From the NCBI GenBank assembly GCA_963729875.1, contig CAVSPR010000002.1:372001-436000 (forward strand): a stretch of DNA of 64,000 nt, read 5' to 3'. The stretch is from DATBSL01 sp963729875. Lineage in GTDB: Bacteria; Acidobacteriota; Vicinamibacteria; Fen-336. How positions within the stretch are numbered: the first letter of the stretch is position 1; each line of letters begins with the position of its first letter. Below the pieces are notes generated by a model, which had not been told where the DNA came from, made no database searches, and worked only from the letters and a program-made list of their open reading frames with translations. The position numbers and the translations under genes were made by a program. Below, in pieces: positions 35,617-44,486 of this stretch.

Positions 35617-36585
35617 TCAGTACCCGAGGCCCTTGTCGACGACGTCCCGCAGCGGCTCGCCCCGCCGGAACCGCTCCAGCTGGCGGAGGAAGACCCGCAT
35701 CCCCTCGTCCACCCAGCCCGGCACGTGGTCGGCGCAGTGGGGCGAGAGGAGCACGTTGGGCAGGCGCCAGAGCGGGTGGCCCCGGGGGAGCGGCTCCGTC
35801 TCGAAGACGTCGAGCGCGGCGCCCCGGATGCGCCCCGCCTCGAGCGCCTCGACGAGGGCCGCCTCGTCCACCGTCGGTCCCCGGCCCACGTTCACGAGCA
35901 CGGCGCTCGGCTTCATCGCGGCGAGCGCGGCCCGCCCGACGAGGCCCCGCGTCCCGGCAGTGAGGGGCAGGCTGACGACGACGTCGTCCGAGCGGGACAC
36001 GAGCTCGAGGAGGCGCTCGGGCGGAAGGCTCTCGCTCACGAGCGTGTCCCCCTGCGAGCGCCCGGGGCGACGGCGCAGGGCGAGGACGTTCACCCCGAGC
36101 GGGCCCAGCCGCGCTGCGACCGCTCGCCCGATGTCGCCGTAGCCCACGATCCCGACCGTGCGCCCCTCGAGCCGCCCCATGTCGAAGGGCTCCCAGGCCG
36201 AGGCGGACTGCTGCGCGAGGAGCCGTCGCAGGTCCTTCGCGAAGAAGAGCAGCGCGGCCAGGGCGAACTCGGCGAGGGCGGGGCTGAAGGCCCCCCGCCC
36301 GTTCGTGAGGACGGCGGGGTGGGCGACCACCCCGGGCACCAGCACCCGGTCGAGCCCGGCGGAGCGGGCGTGGATCCAGCGCACGCCCGGGCCTCTCCGC
36401 AGGGCGGCCAGGAGCCGCGTCGGCCCCGCCCCGCAGTCGAGGAGGGCGTCGGGGGGGGGCGCCCCCGAGAACGCTTCCTCGTCCCAGCCCACGACGAACC
36501 GGATGCCGTCCGGGGGCGGGTCGAGGAGGTGAAGCCCCGGATCATCCGGCCGCGCGAGGACCCAGACGACGAGGGGCGCGCTCAT
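35617..36585 (-). CDS. D-isomer specific 2-hydroxyacid dehydrogenase
   Basis: A 322-residue NAD(P)-dependent dehydrogenase. NAD-binding GIVGYGDIGRAVAARLG is near residue 145; the catalytic triad region is visible as NVGRG (Arg), DVFETEPLP (Glu) and LSPHCAD (His). The N-terminal substrate domain is short and lacks clear markers for glyoxylate, hydroxypyruvate or phosphoglycerate. It is 3 bp upstream of no obvious partner, but the DUF6265 gene precedes it by 3 bp on the same strand, so the two are likely in one operon. Specificity is unknown. Confidence 0.85.
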   Translation of the reverse strand: MSAPLVVWVLARPDDPGLHLLDPPPDGIRFVVGWDEEAFSGAPPPDALLDCGAGPTRLLAALRRGPGVRWIHARSAGLDRVLVPGVVAHPAVLTNGRGAFSPALAEFALAALLFFAKDLRRLLAQQSASAWEPFDMGRLEGRTVGIVGYGDIGRAVAARLGPLGVNVLALRRRPGRSQGDTLVSESLPPERLLELVSRSDDVVVSLPLTAGTRGLVGRAALAAMKPSAVLVNVGRGPTVDEAALVEALEAGRIRGAALDVFETEPLPRGHPLWRLPNVLLSPHCADHVPGWVDEGMRVFLRQLERFRRGEPLRDVVDKGLGY

Positions 36586-36588
36586 GCG

Positions 36589-37089
36589 TCAGCGCCTTCG
36601 GAAGCGGAACTCCTGCTTCGAGCCGCCCTTCTCCAGGACGCCCACGAGCACGTCGTCCTCGCCACGCCGGTAGGTGAGGCGCACCGTTCCCTTCCCATCG
36701 CTCGCCGGTCCCTCGAAGACGGCCTCGCGAGGCCCCTTCGCCACGAGGGGGAGCTCCACCGCCCGTTCCCTTTCCTCCCGGGCCACGAGCTTCGCGTCGA
36801 AGTGGCGGAGGCGGAGCACGACGCCGGGACCCTCGAGGGTCAGGGTCAGCATCTCGAAGATGCGGGTCTGCCCCTTCGCGACGTAGCGCCACATCCCGAC
36901 CATGGAGTCGCCTTCCGGTGCCGTCCAGACCTCCTCCGACAGGTCGCCCGGGTCGCCACCCACCCAGTGACCGGACATGAAGGCCACGTCGGCGAGGGTC
37001 GCGGGGACCGGAGCCGGGGCCGCGCCCATGTCCGGGACGAGGCCCGCCAGGAGCAGGAAGACGACGGGCAGGGTCGGACGACGCGTCAT
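36589..37089 (-). CDS. DUF6265 family protein, exported
   Basis: A 166-residue protein with a signal peptide (PTLPVVFLLLAGLVPDMGAA). The mature part matches DUF6265 as I know it: LADVAFMSGHWVGG, SEEVWTAPEGDSMVGMWRY, FEMLTLTLEGPGVVLRLRHFDAKLV, and LPLVAKGPREAVFEG followed by strands up to FRFRRR. The fold is a small lipocalin-like barrel; no function is known. ATG 37089 is preceded by GGAGGAG. Confidence 0.8.
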   Translation of the reverse strand: MTRRPTLPVVFLLLAGLVPDMGAAPAPVPATLADVAFMSGHWVGGDPGDLSEEVWTAPEGDSMVGMWRYVAKGQTRIFEMLTLTLEGPGVVLRLRHFDAKLVAREERERAVELPLVAKGPREAVFEGPASDGKGTVRLTYRRGEDDVLVGVLEKGGSKQEFRFRRR

Positions 37090-37126
37090 GACGGCCTCCT
37101 CCGTACCGGGAACGAGAGACACGATA

Positions 37127-38164
37127 TCACCGCCCTCCCGGGTCGCGGACGGGACGGACAGCGGTTCCGGGCGGGCGGCGCACGGCCACCGTGAGGTTCG
37201 CGGAGGGTGGACCGAGCGCCCGCAAGGGGGCCGCCCGGAGCGCCTCGGCCCCGGCCAGCGCCTCGGGCACGCGCACCTGCAGGACCACGTCCTCGGGCGC
37301 GGTGGCGATCGCGGCGAGGATCCGCCGCTCGAGGCTCGAGGGGTCGGCGCCGTCGGACACCTCCAGCACGCGCATCGGTCGCGCCGGCAGCGGCCTGAAC
37401 TCGCAGCCGACGAGACGCCCGGCCGGGCCGACCGTGGCCACGACGAAGCCCTTCGTCTCGTCCCGCTCCGCGAAGGACGTGCGCTCCACCGAGCCCGCGT
37501 AGACGACGGGCGCGGGAAGCGGTCGTCCCCGCAGGTCGTGCCGCAGGACCTGGTGACGGTGCACGTGACCGCACAGCACCACGGCCAGGTCGTCGGGCAG
37601 GTCACCCGCCCGCACCACGTCGTCCCCGTCCCGGAACACGAACCCCGGCGGGGGGCCGCAGACCGCGCCCTCGACGCACTGGTGGAGGCAGAGGACGCGC
37701 GCGTCCGCCTGCGCCTGGCGGTAGCCGGTGGCCGCGAGCAGGGACGGGAACGCGTGCCGGACGCCCCGCGCGTAGGGAAAGGCGGCGAACGCGACCCGCA
37801 GCCCGCGCCGCTCGACCACGACCGTGGACGGTCCGTGGAAGACGTGCAGGCGCTCGTGGGCGGCGAGGAGCGGGCGAGGGATCGCCGAGCGCTCGTGGTT
37901 GCCCGGGACGAGCAGGACGGGTACCCCCGAGTCGGCCACCCGCACGAGCGGCTGCAACGCGCGTGCGACCAGCGATCCCGGCACGCGGCTGCGGTACAGG
38001 AGATCGCCGCCGTGAACGACGACATCGGCCTCGCCGCGGCGCGCCGGCTCGAGGGCGCGCTCGAAGCAGGCGAAGAAGTCCGGGCCGCGGCGGCGGCGGT
38101 CGACCCGCGGCCGGGCGGGAAGATCGAAGCCGAGGTGGGTGTCGGAGACGAAGAGCACGCGCAC
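37127..38164 (-). CDS. Metallophosphoesterase, SbcD/Mre11-like
   Basis: A 345-residue calcineurin-like phosphoesterase. The metal-ligand motifs appear in order: VSDTHLGFD, HGGDLLYRS, VPGNHERS, LCLHQCV and LCGHVHRHQV. The spacing and the capping segment (from about residue 230) resemble SbcD/Mre11 nucleases. No SbcC/Rad50 ATPase is next to it, but a nuclease-type fusion gene ends 20 bp upstream, so a DNA-processing role is reasonable. GTG 38164 starts exactly at VRVLFVSDT. The frame is open further upstream but the family begins at this point. Confidence 0.82.
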   Translation of the reverse strand: MRVLFVSDTHLGFDLPARPRVDRRRRGPDFFACFERALEPARRGEADVVVHGGDLLYRSRVPGSLVARALQPLVRVADSGVPVLLVPGNHERSAIPRPLLAAHERLHVFHGPSTVVVERRGLRVAFAAFPYARGVRHAFPSLLAATGYRQAQADARVLCLHQCVEGAVCGPPPGFVFRDGDDVVRAGDLPDDLAVVLCGHVHRHQVLRHDLRGRPLPAPVVYAGSVERTSFAERDETKGFVVATVGPAGRLVGCEFRPLPARPMRVLEVSDGADPSSLERRILAAIATAPEDVVLQVRVPEALAGAEALRAAPLRALGPPSANLTVAVRRPPGTAVRPVRDPGGR

Positions 38165-38184
38165 CGTCGCTCCCGCCTCCTCTC

Positions 38185-39864
38185 TCACACCCACCGCAGC
38201 ACGGCCTGCAGCCGCCGCCGGGAGAGCCGCGCGCGGGGCCCGAGCCTCAGCTCGAGCGACGTCGCGCTCGGGGCGAGGGCACGCAGCTCGGTCGTGAGCA
38301 CGCGGAGCCGGTCGAATGTGGCGACGTCGAAGGCCGCGCGTCGCTCGGCGCCGGTGCGCGCATGTCCCGGAGGGACCGGGACCGGCGCGCCGGGTTCGAG
38401 GCCCCCGCGCAGGGTCACCGCGCCGCCCGCGATCACGAGCAGGCGGCGCCGTCCCGTTCCCGGCTCCGTCCAGGTGAGCGCGCACTCGCTGAGCCGCACC
38501 AGCCAGCGCGCGCGGCGCACGGCGTGGGCGGCTCGAACCACCGTCTCGTCCAGCGCGTGCGCGACCCGCTCGGCGTCCCAGGCCGGCCTGCGGGATGCTC
38601 CCGCCTCCTCGGCGGTCGCGTCCTCGAGCTCCGGCCCGGACGCGGCGCGCCGACGCGCCCACAGGCGCCCGCCCCGCCGCAGCAGCTCACGCGCGTCGGC
38701 GAGCGGCCCGTGCTCGCGCACGAAGAGGGCGAGACCCTCGGCGAAGCAAGTGGGCCCGGGGGCCCAGGTGGGCTCGACCCCGAGGCTGCGGGCGCGCAGC
38801 GGAAGGGCCGCCGCGTGAGGCTCCGCGAGGACGGCCCGCAGCGCCGCGAGGGCCTCGAGAGCCGCCGGCGAGACGAGCGGGCCCACGGGGTGCCCGTCGT
38901 CCGCCGCCGCCTGCGGGTCCCGCAGGTCCGCCCTCGCGAACCAGACCGCCCGCCCGGCCGGGGCCAACGCGACGTTGAAGGGCGGGACGAGCCGCTTGAT
39001 CTCGTCCGTCTCCAGCAGGGCCGCCTCGAGCGCGGTCTCGGTCTCCGTGCAGGACACGTCGCGGGCCTGGGTGAGCATCTCGAGAGCGCGCTCGCCCCCG
39101 CGCGCGTGGAAATGGCCGCTCACTCGCTGGCGAAGCGAGGTGGCCTTGCCCACGTAGAGGACGGCGCCGCCCGAGCGCAGCAGTCGGTAGACGCCCGGCC
39201 GGTCCGGGAGCTCGAGACGGCGCTCGCGCGGGAGGGGGAAGCGGCGAGGTGCGCGACGGGCCGGCTGTGCCAGCCACTCGCGCAGGTCGGCGAGGCGATC
39301 GATGCCCTCGCGCTCCGACAGCATCGTGACCAGGTGACGCCACACGAAGGCGGTGGCGGCCACGTGATCGGCGCTGCGCCGCAGGGGCGGCACCGCGGCC
39401 CCGAAGTAGCCGGCCAGCGCCCGGAGCGTGCGGCGCGGGAGCTCGGGAAGGAGGCGGCAGGCGACCGCGTGCGTGCAGAGCAGATCGAGGGGGAACGGCC
39501 CCGAGCCGTGGCGCCGGTGAAGGGCGCGCAGGAACGGCTCCTCGAAGCGCGCGAAGTGGACGACGGTGGGCACCGGCGGCCGTGTGGCGTCCTCGGCGGC
39601 ACGGGCGAGCCCGGCCCAGGCGCTGGCGGACGACACCCCCCGCGCCCACTCTGCGGGGCCGAGCCCCGTGACCCGGGAAACCGCACGCGGCACGACGGCC
39701 CCGGGCGGCGGGGCCACGACCTGCGCGGTCACCCCGGCGGGGGACAGCCCGCCCAGCGCCGAACCGCACGCCCAGCCGATCTCGAGAAGCGCCCCCCGCG
39801 CCGGGTCGGCCGCGGTGGCCTGCGCGTCGAGGAGCAACACCGGCAGCCGGTCCAGCCTCGTCAC
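38185..39864 (-). CDS. DnaQ-like exonuclease domain fused to a GIY-YIG nuclease domain
   Basis: A 559-residue two-domain protein. Residues about 8-175 have the DnaQ/RNase T exonuclease layout, but the catalytic acids look altered: DAQAT where DxExT is expected, HFARFEEPFL instead of HNaxFD, and HVAATA where HxxxxD is expected. Residues about 210-300 are a UvrC/Cho-type GIY-YIG domain (RPGVYRLLRSGGAVLYVGKATSLRQRVSGHF, TETETALEAALLETDEIKRLVPPFNV), with Tyr, Arg and Glu in place. The remaining C-terminal part is not recognised. Fused Cho-like proteins make the 3' incision in nucleotide excision repair. An exonuclease half that may be inactive is unusual. The Mre11-like gene follows 20 bp downstream. 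Confidence 0.78.
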   Translation of the reverse strand: MTRLDRLPVLLLDAQATAADPARGALLEIGWACGSALGGLSPAGVTAQVVAPPPGAVVPRAVSRVTGLGPAEWARGVSSASAWAGLARAAEDATRPPVPTVVHFARFEEPFLRALHRRHGSGPFPLDLLCTHAVACRLLPELPRRTLRALAGYFGAAVPPLRRSADHVAATAFVWRHLVTMLSEREGIDRLADLREWLAQPARRAPRRFPLPRERRLELPDRPGVYRLLRSGGAVLYVGKATSLRQRVSGHFHARGGERALEMLTQARDVSCTETETALEAALLETDEIKRLVPPFNVALAPAGRAVWFARADLRDPQAAADDGHPVGPLVSPAALEALAALRAVLAEPHAAALPLRARSLGVEPTWAPGPTCFAEGLALFVREHGPLADARELLRRGGRLWARRRAASGPELEDATAEEAGASRRPAWDAERVAHALDETVVRAAHAVRRARWLVRLSECALTWTEPGTGRRRLLVIAGGAVTLRGGLEPGAPVPVPPGHARTGAERRAAFDVATFDRLRVLTTELRALAPSATSLELRLGPRARLSRRRLQAVLRWV

Positions 39865-39939
39865 GATCGGTCCCGCGGATCGCGCACCGGGGCAGTATCG
39901 GGGCGGCCGCGGCCGCCCGGGGTCCGCTCGTGAGGGGGC

Positions 39940-41154
39940 TCAGGCCGGAGGCGGCTCCTCGAACAGCCGGGCCGGAGCACGCGCGAGCACGGCGGCGCCC
40001 AGGCCGAGGACGCCGGCGAAGGCGAAGGCCGCGACGATCGACCGATCGAGAAGCGCTCCCACGGCCGGGTAGACCATGGCGACCGCGAGCGTCCGTGCCG
40101 CCGACACGGCCGAGAGCACGGTCGCCCGCCGCTCCGAGGGGATCAGGCGGTTGACCGGCCCGCTGAAGAGCGGCGGCCGGCCGAGGCCGGCGGTGGCGGC
40201 CACCACGATGAGCCCGAGGCTGGCCGCGACGTTGGTGGTGGCCGCGAGGCCCAGCATCGCGAGGGCTGGCGCGAGCGCGGTGAGGCGTGCGAGCCGGGCC
40301 TTCCCGCCCACCGCCCGCTCCACCCCGGCGAGGCGCGAGAGGAACAGGATCTGGCCGAGGCCCATGGCCGCGTGCACCACCCCGTACGCCGCGAGCGGCA
40401 CCCCGACCCGCGCGAGCTGGAGCTGGTAGAGCCAGATCACGAGCCACGCGACGACCGCGCACGCGACCTGGTCGAGGGCCAGCGCCCGCAGCTGCGGGGC
40501 CGAGCGGAAGTGGTGCAGGCCGCCGGAGAGAAGGTGGAGGTAGCCGCCGGCCTCCACCTCTTCCTTCTTCCCGCGGGGCGGCTCCGTCAGGGCGAGGGCG
40601 AAGACGCCGGAGAGGGCCATCGGCACCGCCTGGAGGAGCATCGGCCAGCGGAGGCCGAGGCGCGACGCGACGACGGCGCCGACGAGCGCCCCGGCGAGGA
40701 TCCCCCCGAGCTTCGCCGCCTCGAGGCGGGCCATGACCCGCGACGCTTCGCCCTCGCGGCCGGCCGCCAGCAGCGAGTCGTAGGCGAGCGCCTCGTCGGC
40801 GCCCGAGATGAGCGCGAGGGCGACCGCGAAGACGGCCTCGGCCAGGACGAAGACGGCGAGGTGAGGGAACGTCCCGTAGAGGACCGAGGCCGCGGCGAGG
40901 AGGAAGGCCCCGAGGGCCACGGACACCTTCCTCCCGAAGCGGTCGGCCACGGCGCCGGTCGGGACCTCCATGAGGAAGCTCATCAGCATGAACCACGTCT
41001 GGAGGGCGAAGATCTCGACGAAGCTCAGCCGGCCCCACTCGCGGAAGAAGGGAATGATGACCGCGCTCATGAAGTGCATCCAGCAGAAGAAGCGCAGCGC
41101 GCCGAGCTTCAGGACGTTCCCCTCGAGGCCGTCGAGCTTCGGGATCCAGGGCAT
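39940..41154 (-). CDS. MFS transporter
   Basis: A 404-residue membrane protein with about twelve hydrophobic helices and the MFS signature between helices 2 and 3 (GAVADRFGRKVSVALG). A basic loop (PRGKKEEVEAGG) separates the two halves of six helices. No substrate-specific motif is visible; the short loops and the size fit drug or sugar-phosphate type permeases. ATG 41154 (MPWIPKLDG) is used. The divergent CE15-like esterase gene starts 76 bp away. Confidence 0.82.
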   Translation of the reverse strand: MPWIPKLDGLEGNVLKLGALRFFCWMHFMSAVIIPFFREWGRLSFVEIFALQTWFMLMSFLMEVPTGAVADRFGRKVSVALGAFLLAAASVLYGTFPHLAVFVLAEAVFAVALALISGADEALAYDSLLAAGREGEASRVMARLEAAKLGGILAGALVGAVVASRLGLRWPMLLQAVPMALSGVFALALTEPPRGKKEEVEAGGYLHLLSGGLHHFRSAPQLRALALDQVACAVVAWLVIWLYQLQLARVGVPLAAYGVVHAAMGLGQILFLSRLAGVERAVGGKARLARLTALAPALAMLGLAATTNVAASLGLIVVAATAGLGRPPLFSGPVNRLIPSERRATVLSAVSAARTLAVAMVYPAVGALLDRSIVAAFAFAGVLGLGAAVLARAPARLFEEPPPA

Positions 41155-41230
41155 GCCTGCGCGCGATTCTGGCACACCGTTGACGGGCCACTCCGCCCGA
41201 ACTAACGTCCGGGCAAGAGGTGAGGGTCCC

Positions 41231-42616
41231 ATGCCCCGGCTCCCGGACCGTCGTCGGCTCCTGCTCCTCGTCGCGACCCTGACGCTGGCCGGATCGCCGC
41301 CCGCCGGGGCGACGCCCCAGGCCGCGGTCCCCGCCGAGGGGACGGATCCGCGCGAGATCCCGGTGCCCCCGATCCGCACCTCGCTCGGGACGCTGCCGGG
41401 CGTCGGGGACCTGCCGGTCCGCGTCGAGATGCCCGACGTGATGACCTCGCAGAGCGGACGCAAGGTCACGACGGTCGAGCAGTGGCGGAAGCGTCGCGAG
41501 GAGATGAAGCGCATCCTCGCGTACTACGCCGTCGGCCGGATGCCGCCGCCCCCGGGGAACGTGAGGGGGAGCGAGGTGGCTTCCGAGCCGGTGCTCGAAG
41601 GGAGCGTGAATTACCGTCTCGTCAGGCTCAGGTTCGGGCCGAAGCGACGGCTCGAGCTGCACGTCGGGATCTTCACCCCCGCCCGGGGAGGGCCCTTCCC
41701 GGCCGTGATCCTGCCGAGCGGCACGCCCCCGGGTGCATCTCCCCTGCCACGCCAGCCGCGGGGACCCAACCAGGGCCGTGGCGAGAACGTCCTGCTCCTC
41801 GTGGGCCCGGGACCCGCCGGTGCTTCGTCCCCGCCGCCGGCACCCGAGGCTCCGGCCAAGGCGGAAGACATCGCGAAGCGTCACGCCGAGGTCTTCCGGC
41901 GTGGCTACGCCCTCGTGGTCTTCAACAACAACGACTGCGCCGAGGACACGACGCTGCGCAACCGGGACGGCAGCTGGGCCTTCCGCAACTCGCGCTTCTA
42001 CCCCGCGTATCCCGGGTACGACTGGGGGATCCTCGCCGGCTGGGCGTGGGGCGCCTCCCGCGTCGCCGACTACCTGGAGACGGACCGCACGATCGACGAG
42101 TCCCGGCTCATCCTCACCGGGGCATCCCGCGCCGGGAAGGCGGCGATGGTCGCGGCGGCGTTCGACGAGCGTCTCATGGGTGCCCCGGTCGTGAGCGGCG
42201 GCGGGGGCGTAGGAGCGTACCGCTTCAGCGGCGAGGGCCGCGGCGGGCGCGAGGGCCTCGACCTGATGATGACGAAGTACCCGAACTGGTTCTCGCCCCA
42301 CCTGCACGAGTTCCGGGGGCAGACGGACCGGCTGCCGTTCGACGCGCACTGGTTCCTCGCGCTGTGCGCCCCCCGGCCCTTCATCGCGCTCGAAGGCGAC
42401 ACCGACAACGTATCCCTTCCCAGCGCCGTCGAGCAGTCGATCCTCGCGGCGAGGCCGGCCTACGCGTTCCTGGGTGCTTTGGACCGTCTCGGGGTGAACT
42501 ACGCGAAGCACGGCCACGCCTTCACCGAAGAGGACTGGAGCGCGATGCTGGACTTCGCGGACGAGCACCTCCGCGGCCTGAAGGTGAATCGGCGGTTCGA
42601 TCGCTTCCTCCGCTGA
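41231..42616 (+). CDS. CE15-like glucuronoyl esterase / acetylxylan-type alpha/beta hydrolase
   Basis: A 461-residue exported hydrolase with a signal peptide (RRLLLLVATLTLAGSPPAGA). The catalytic nucleophile sits in GASRAGKAAM near residue 299, matching the CE15 GCSRxGK motif except that Cys is Ala. Other CE15 features are RNRDGSW, YDWGILAGWAWGASRVADYLE, HWFLALCAPRPFIALEGDTD, and KHGHAFTEEDW with the catalytic His near the C-terminus. CE15 enzymes split ester bonds between lignin and glucuronoxylan; whether this acts on plant cell walls is inference. It has weak Shine-Dalgarno support at GAGG. It is divergent from the MFS gene. Confidence 0.8.
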   Translation: MPRLPDRRRLLLLVATLTLAGSPPAGATPQAAVPAEGTDPREIPVPPIRTSLGTLPGVGDLPVRVEMPDVMTSQSGRKVTTVEQWRKRREEMKRILAYYAVGRMPPPPGNVRGSEVASEPVLEGSVNYRLVRLRFGPKRRLELHVGIFTPARGGPFPAVILPSGTPPGASPLPRQPRGPNQGRGENVLLLVGPGPAGASSPPPAPEAPAKAEDIAKRHAEVFRRGYALVVFNNNDCAEDTTLRNRDGSWAFRNSRFYPAYPGYDWGILAGWAWGASRVADYLETDRTIDESRLILTGASRAGKAAMVAAAFDERLMGAPVVSGGGGVGAYRFSGEGRGGREGLDLMMTKYPNWFSPHLHEFRGQTDRLPFDAHWFLALCAPRPFIALEGDTDNVSLPSAVEQSILAARPAYAFLGALDRLGVNYAKHGHAFTEEDWSAMLDFADEHLRGLKVNRRFDRFLR

Positions 42617-42664
42617 GCCGACCAGGGGCCTTTGGCTCGCGCCTGCGACGGCCGGGCCGGGCGG

Positions 42665-42670
42665 TATACT
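42665..42670 (+). promoter_or_regulatory. -10 element before rpiB
   Basis: TATACT stands 14 nt before ATG 42685. The predicted leader is only about 7 nt long. No -35 at a proper distance is visible. Confidence 0.45.
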
Positions 42671-42684
42671 GGTGACCTCCGACC

Positions 42685-43137
42685 ATGCCCGATCCCATCA
42701 TTCTCGGCTCCGACCACGCCGGCTTCGACCTCAAAGAGAAGGTCAAGAAGGCCCTCGACCGCCTCGGCGTCCCCTACGAGGACGTCGGCACGCACTCGAC
42801 CGAGTCGGTCGACTACCCGGACTACGCCCACCGGGTGGCCGAGGCCGTGGAGAAGGGCCGCTTCACGCGGGGGATCGTCGTCTGCGGCACCGGCATCGGC
42901 GTCTCGATGGCGGCCAACCGCCACCCGGGCGTGCGGGCCGCGGTCGCCTACGACGAGGAGACGGCGCGGCTGAGCCGCGAGCACAACGACGCCAACGTCC
43001 TCGCCCTCGGCGGCCGGAGCCTCGACCACGGCCTCGCCGAGCGGATCCTCGAGGTGTGGCTGAAGACCCCGTTCGCGGGCGGGCGCCATGCCCGCCGCGT
43101 CGCCAAGATCGAGCCCGGACACGCCGGAACCGACTGA
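42685..43137 (+). CDS. rpiB: Ribose-5-phosphate isomerase B
   Basis: A 150-residue RpiB/LacA family enzyme interconverting ribose 5-phosphate and ribulose 5-phosphate. The start MPDPIILGSDHAGFDLKEKVKKAL, the phosphate-binding and catalytic Cys stretch GIVVCGTGIGVSMAANRHPGVRAA, and HNDANVLALGGRSL are all present; the catalytic Cys is in VCGTG. It is 10 bp upstream of glyA, so the two are cotranscribed. The link is plausible since both feed nucleotide and one-carbon metabolism. Confidence 0.93.
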   Translation: MPDPIILGSDHAGFDLKEKVKKALDRLGVPYEDVGTHSTESVDYPDYAHRVAEAVEKGRFTRGIVVCGTGIGVSMAANRHPGVRAAVAYDEETARLSREHNDANVLALGGRSLDHGLAERILEVWLKTPFAGGRHARRVAKIEPGHAGTD

Positions 43138-43147
43138 GGAGCCCTCG

Positions 43148-44422
43148 ATGGAGAACCTGGCCCGGACGGACCCCGAGGTGGCGGAGGCCATCCGCAAGGA
43201 GACGGAGCGGCAGGGCCGTCAGCTCGAGATGATCGCTTCCGAGAACTTCGTCTCCGAGGCGGTGCTCGAGGCCCTGGGCACGGTGCTCACCAACAAGTAC
43301 GCCGAGGGCTACCCCGGCCGGCGCTACTACGGCGGCTGCGAGTTCGTGGACGTGGCGGAGACCCTCGCCATCGCCCGCGCGAAGGAGATCTTCGGGGCCG
43401 ACCACGCGAACGTCCAGCCCCACTCCGGCGCCCAGGCCAACACCGCCGTCTACATGGCGGCGTGCAAGCCCGGGGACACGATCCTCGGGATGAACCTCTC
43501 CCACGGCGGCCACCTCACCCACGGCCACCCGCTCAACTTCTCCGGCAAGTACTTCAAGGTCGTGGCCTACGGCGTCCGCAAGGAGGACGAGCGGATCGAC
43601 TACGAGGAGCTCGAGCGCCTCGCCGTCGAGCACAAGCCGAAGGTGATCGTGGTCGGCGCCTCCGCCTACCCGCGCACGATCGACTTCGCGGCGGTGCGCT
43701 CGGCGGCCGACGCTTCGGGCTCACTCATCATGGCCGACATCGCCCACATCGCCGGCCTCGTGGCGGCGGGCCTGCACCCGAGCCCGGTCCCGCACTGCGA
43801 GTTCGTCACCACGACCACGCACAAGACGCTCCGCGGCCCGCGCGGCGGGATGGTCCTGTGCAAGGAGGCGTGGGCGAAGGAGATCGACAAGGCCGTCTTC
43901 CCGGGCGTCCAGGGCGGCCCCCTCATGCACGTCATCGCGGCCAAGGCGGTGGCGTTCAAGGAGGCGCTCGCCCCCGAGTGGAAGGCCTACCAGAAGCAGA
44001 TCGTCGCGAACGCGGCGGCGCTCGCGACGGGCCTGCAGGGCGAGGGCTGGCGGCTCGTCTCCGGCGGCACCGACAACCACCTCATGCTGGTGGACGTCTT
44101 CGCGAAGGGCATCACCGGCAAGGTGGCGGAGAAGGCGCTCGACAAGGCGGGCATCACCGCCAACAAGAACACGATCCCGTTCGACACGAACTCGCCGATG
44201 GTCGCCTCCGGCATCCGCCTCGGCACGCCCGCGCTCACCACGCGGGGGATGAAGGAGGGCGACATGGCGCAGGTGGCGAAGCTCGTCTCCCGCGCGCTGC
44301 ACGCGGTCGAGAACGAGACCGAGCTCGCCGAGGTGAAGCGCGAGGTGCGGAAGATGTGCGAGCGCTTCCCGCTCTACGCCTCGCGCCTCGCCGCTTACGA
44401 GAAGGCCCTCGCGAGGGCCTGA
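43148..44422 (+). CDS. glyA: Serine hydroxymethyltransferase
   Basis: A 424-residue PLP enzyme converting serine and tetrahydrofolate to glycine and 5,10-methylene-THF. All landmarks are visible: EMIASENFVSEAVLEALG near the N-terminus, TNKYAEGYPGRRYYGG, HSGAQANTAVYMA, DIAHIAGLVAAG, and TTTTHKTLRGPRGG with the Schiff-base Lys near residue 226. The length equals the family's usual 410-430. ATG 43148 has GAGGAG as Shine-Dalgarno, and lies 10 bp downstream of rpiB. A palindrome overlaps the stop codon. Confidence 0.95.
   Translation: MENLARTDPEVAEAIRKETERQGRQLEMIASENFVSEAVLEALGTVLTNKYAEGYPGRRYYGGCEFVDVAETLAIARAKEIFGADHANVQPHSGAQANTAVYMAACKPGDTILGMNLSHGGHLTHGHPLNFSGKYFKVVAYGVRKEDERIDYEELERLAVEHKPKVIVVGASAYPRTIDFAAVRSAADASGSLIMADIAHIAGLVAAGLHPSPVPHCEFVTTTTHKTLRGPRGGMVLCKEAWAKEIDKAVFPGVQGGPLMHVIAAKAVAFKEALAPEWKAYQKQIVANAAALATGLQGEGWRLVSGGTDNHLMLVDVFAKGITGKVAEKALDKAGITANKNTIPFDTNSPMVASGIRLGTPALTTRGMKEGDMAQVAKLVSRALHAVENETELAEVKREVRKMCERFPLYASRLAAYEKALARA
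44403..44420 (+). terminator. Palindrome at the end of glyA
   Basis: AGGCCCTCGCGAGGGCCT is a perfect 18-bp palindrome ending inside the glyA stop codon (44420-44422). It could form a stem with a tight CGCG loop. No T-run follows. Confidence 0.4.
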
Positions 44423-44451
44423 CCTTGCCGGCAGTACCAGTTCGGAGTAAG

Positions 44452-44486
44452 CTCCATTTGGGTCGAACTATAATGGAGTTGACTCC
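44452..44486 (+). promoter_or_regulatory. Promoter/operator-like region overlapping the start of the AAA ATPase gene
   Basis: A consensus TATAAT (44469-44474) overlaps the putative ATG at 44473. It lies between two arms of an inverted repeat, CTCCATT (44452-44458) and AATGGAG (44472-44478). A second short palindrome GGAGTTGACTCC (44475-44486) follows. This is markedly AT-richer than the gene body. If TATAAT is the -10, translation more likely begins at TTG 44479 or later. Confidence 0.4.

Noticed and set aside
40372..41205. Long open frame antisense to the MFS gene
   Set aside because: High-GC shadow without recognisable domains; the opposite strand has clear MFS helices and signature.
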